From Anaerolineae bacterium (lineage in GTDB: Bacteria; Chloroflexota; Anaerolineae; Aggregatilineales; Phototrophicaceae), in NCBI GenBank assembly GCA_022841825.1, contig JALHQT010000001.1:868001-932000 (forward strand): a stretch of 64,000 nucleotides of DNA, written 5' to 3'. Each line of letters begins with the position of its first letter. The stretch's first letter is position 1. Positions 63,274 through 64,000 of the stretch are shown in pieces. The position numbers and the translations under genes were made by a program. The notes below the pieces were generated by a model. It saw only the letters and a program-made list of their open reading frames with translations, did no database searches and was not told where the DNA came from.

Positions 63274-64000
63274 TTACACCTTTTCGTCCACTTTAGCGCC
63301 CAAGAGACCGCTGGGGCGGAAGAGCAGTACCAGGATGAGGACTGAGAAGGTGAAGACAGGCGTATAACGCTGACCAAACGCCGGGAAGTAGACGAGAATG
63401 CCATTCAGGAATGTCTCAATCAACCCCAGCGCTAACCCGCCGAGCAGCGCGCCCGTCATATTGCCAATTCCCCCGAGCACTGCCGCCGTGAACGCCGTCA
63501 AACCAGGGATAAAGCCCACAAAGGGCGTCACCGTGCCGACGTTCAAGCCATATAAGACACCCGCAGCGCCGCCAAATGCACCGCCCAGGAAGAATGTCAA
63601 CGAAATCATCAGATTGGCGTTAATGCCCATCAGCCCGGCAGTCGCCATGTCCTGAGAGACCGCACGAATACCACGCCCCTGCTTCGTGCCATTCACAAAC
63701 CAGTTCAGGATGAGCAGCATGAGGATCGCAGCGACGATGATGATCAGCGAAGTCATGCGCAGTCCGATGTCGATTTCATCGCGATTGGCGGCGGTGAACC
63801 AGAACTGGAGCAGCGGCGCGTTTTCGGGAGTCAGCGTGATTTCTGGGCGCTGCTGAAAAAATGAGACCTGACTGACAGGATAGGTCAGGTTGAAGTCATT
63901 GCGGGTAATCGCAGCGAAGCCACGCACTACATCGATCAGCAGAAAAGAGACGCCAATCGCGGAAATGAGCGGCACAAGGCGAGGCGCGCCTCGCAGCGGG
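63274..64000 (-). CDS. livH: Branched-chain amino-acid ABC transporter permease LivH (5' end outside window)
   Basis: The frame is open to the right edge (PLRGAPRLVPLISAIGVSF reads in frame upstream of GTG 63975), and this wording matches the interior of LivH, so the true start lies beyond 64000. The visible 242 residues show IGLRMTSLIIIVAAILML helices, the RGIRAVSQDMATAGLMGIN coupling loop, GGAFGGAAGVLYGLNVGTVTPFVGFIPGLTAFTAAVLGGIGNMTGALLGG and the ending VLLFRPSGLLGAK. It is the first visible gene of the liv operon; the amino-acid binding protein is not in the window and may lie beyond the edge. Confidence 0.93.
   Translation of the reverse strand, partial: PLRGAPRLVPLISAIGVSFLLIDVVRGFAAITRNDFNLTYPVSQVSFFQQRPEITLTPENAPLLQFWFTAANRDEIDIGLRMTSLIIIVAAILMLLILNWFVNGTKQGRGIRAVSQDMATAGLMGINANLMISLTFFLGGAFGGAAGVLYGLNVGTVTPFVGFIPGLTAFTAAVLGGIGNMTGALLGGLALGLIETFLNGILVYFPAFGQRYTPVFTFSVLILVLLFRPSGLLGAKVDEKV

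Overview
The window looks like a chromosomal segment of a free-living bacterium of the phylum Chloroflexota, probably Anaerolineae or a neighbouring class. This is inferred from gene content: FHA proteins beside a protein kinase/nSTAND/WD40 giant, a MalT-like LuxR regulator with a small partner protein typical of Chloroflexota genomes, a single-NBD sugar ABC system, and F420/flavin oxidoreductases. GC is moderately high and genes are densely packed with many 4-bp start/stop overlaps. I found no rRNA, tRNA, CRISPR array, phage or insertion sequence.

Layout. (1) 1-8 kb is a signalling island: a truncated receiver-GAF protein, two FHA proteins, an ECF-like sigma factor and a 1501-residue Ser/Thr kinase fused to an nSTAND1 NTPase, one membrane helix and 14 WD40 repeats. 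(2) 8-14 kb holds an ABC exporter half, GlgB, an L,D-transpeptidase and a PPOX-family flavoprotein. (3) 13.8-18.8 kb is a TroABCD-like Zn/Mn uptake locus. Its two permeases carry C-terminal winged-helix tails, one has a six-cysteine extracytoplasmic insert, and two matching DtxR-like palindromes precede the two transcription units. (4) 19-27 kb holds a SIMPL protein, FAD and LLM oxidoreductases, an RRM protein, an autoregulated-looking DUF4260/TetR pair, a second (degenerate) ABC exporter half, a J-domain protein and an RbsD/FucU mutarotase. (5) 27.4-32 kb encodes a tiny Flp pilin, a secreted alpha-amylase, a secreted cyclophilin and a HI0933-type flavoprotein.

(6) 32-36.4 kb is a sugar ABC importer whose binding protein is an in-frame tandem duplication with a 512-bp identical tract. 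(7) 36.6-46.6 kb has a membrane-anchored GMC oxidoreductase, a second J-domain protein sharing its N-terminal domain with the first, ribokinase, CoA-binding protein, MetY, a GT4 glycosyltransferase overlapping a histidine phosphatase, and a plant-like ketol-acid reductoisomerase. (8) 46.7-60 kb has the MalT-like regulator and partner, an acyltransferase, a PYROXD2-like oxidoreductase, an overlapping GT39/GT2 pair, RecD2, a sarcosine-oxidase-like enzyme and a DUF4404 protein. (9) 60.2 kb to the right edge is a branched-chain amino-acid ABC operon (livF, G, M and truncated H).

How they fit together: carbon handling is prominent (glycogen branching, amylase, sugar importer, mutarotase, ribokinase, MalT-like sensor, Liv importer), alongside metal import and a phospho-signalling module. 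The best candidates for undescribed biology are the metal permease architecture with its shared operator, the paired J-domain proteins with an unassigned N-terminal domain, and the duplicated sugar receptor. Separately, two unlinked ABC exporter halves carry complementary catalytic signatures, as heterodimeric exporters do.
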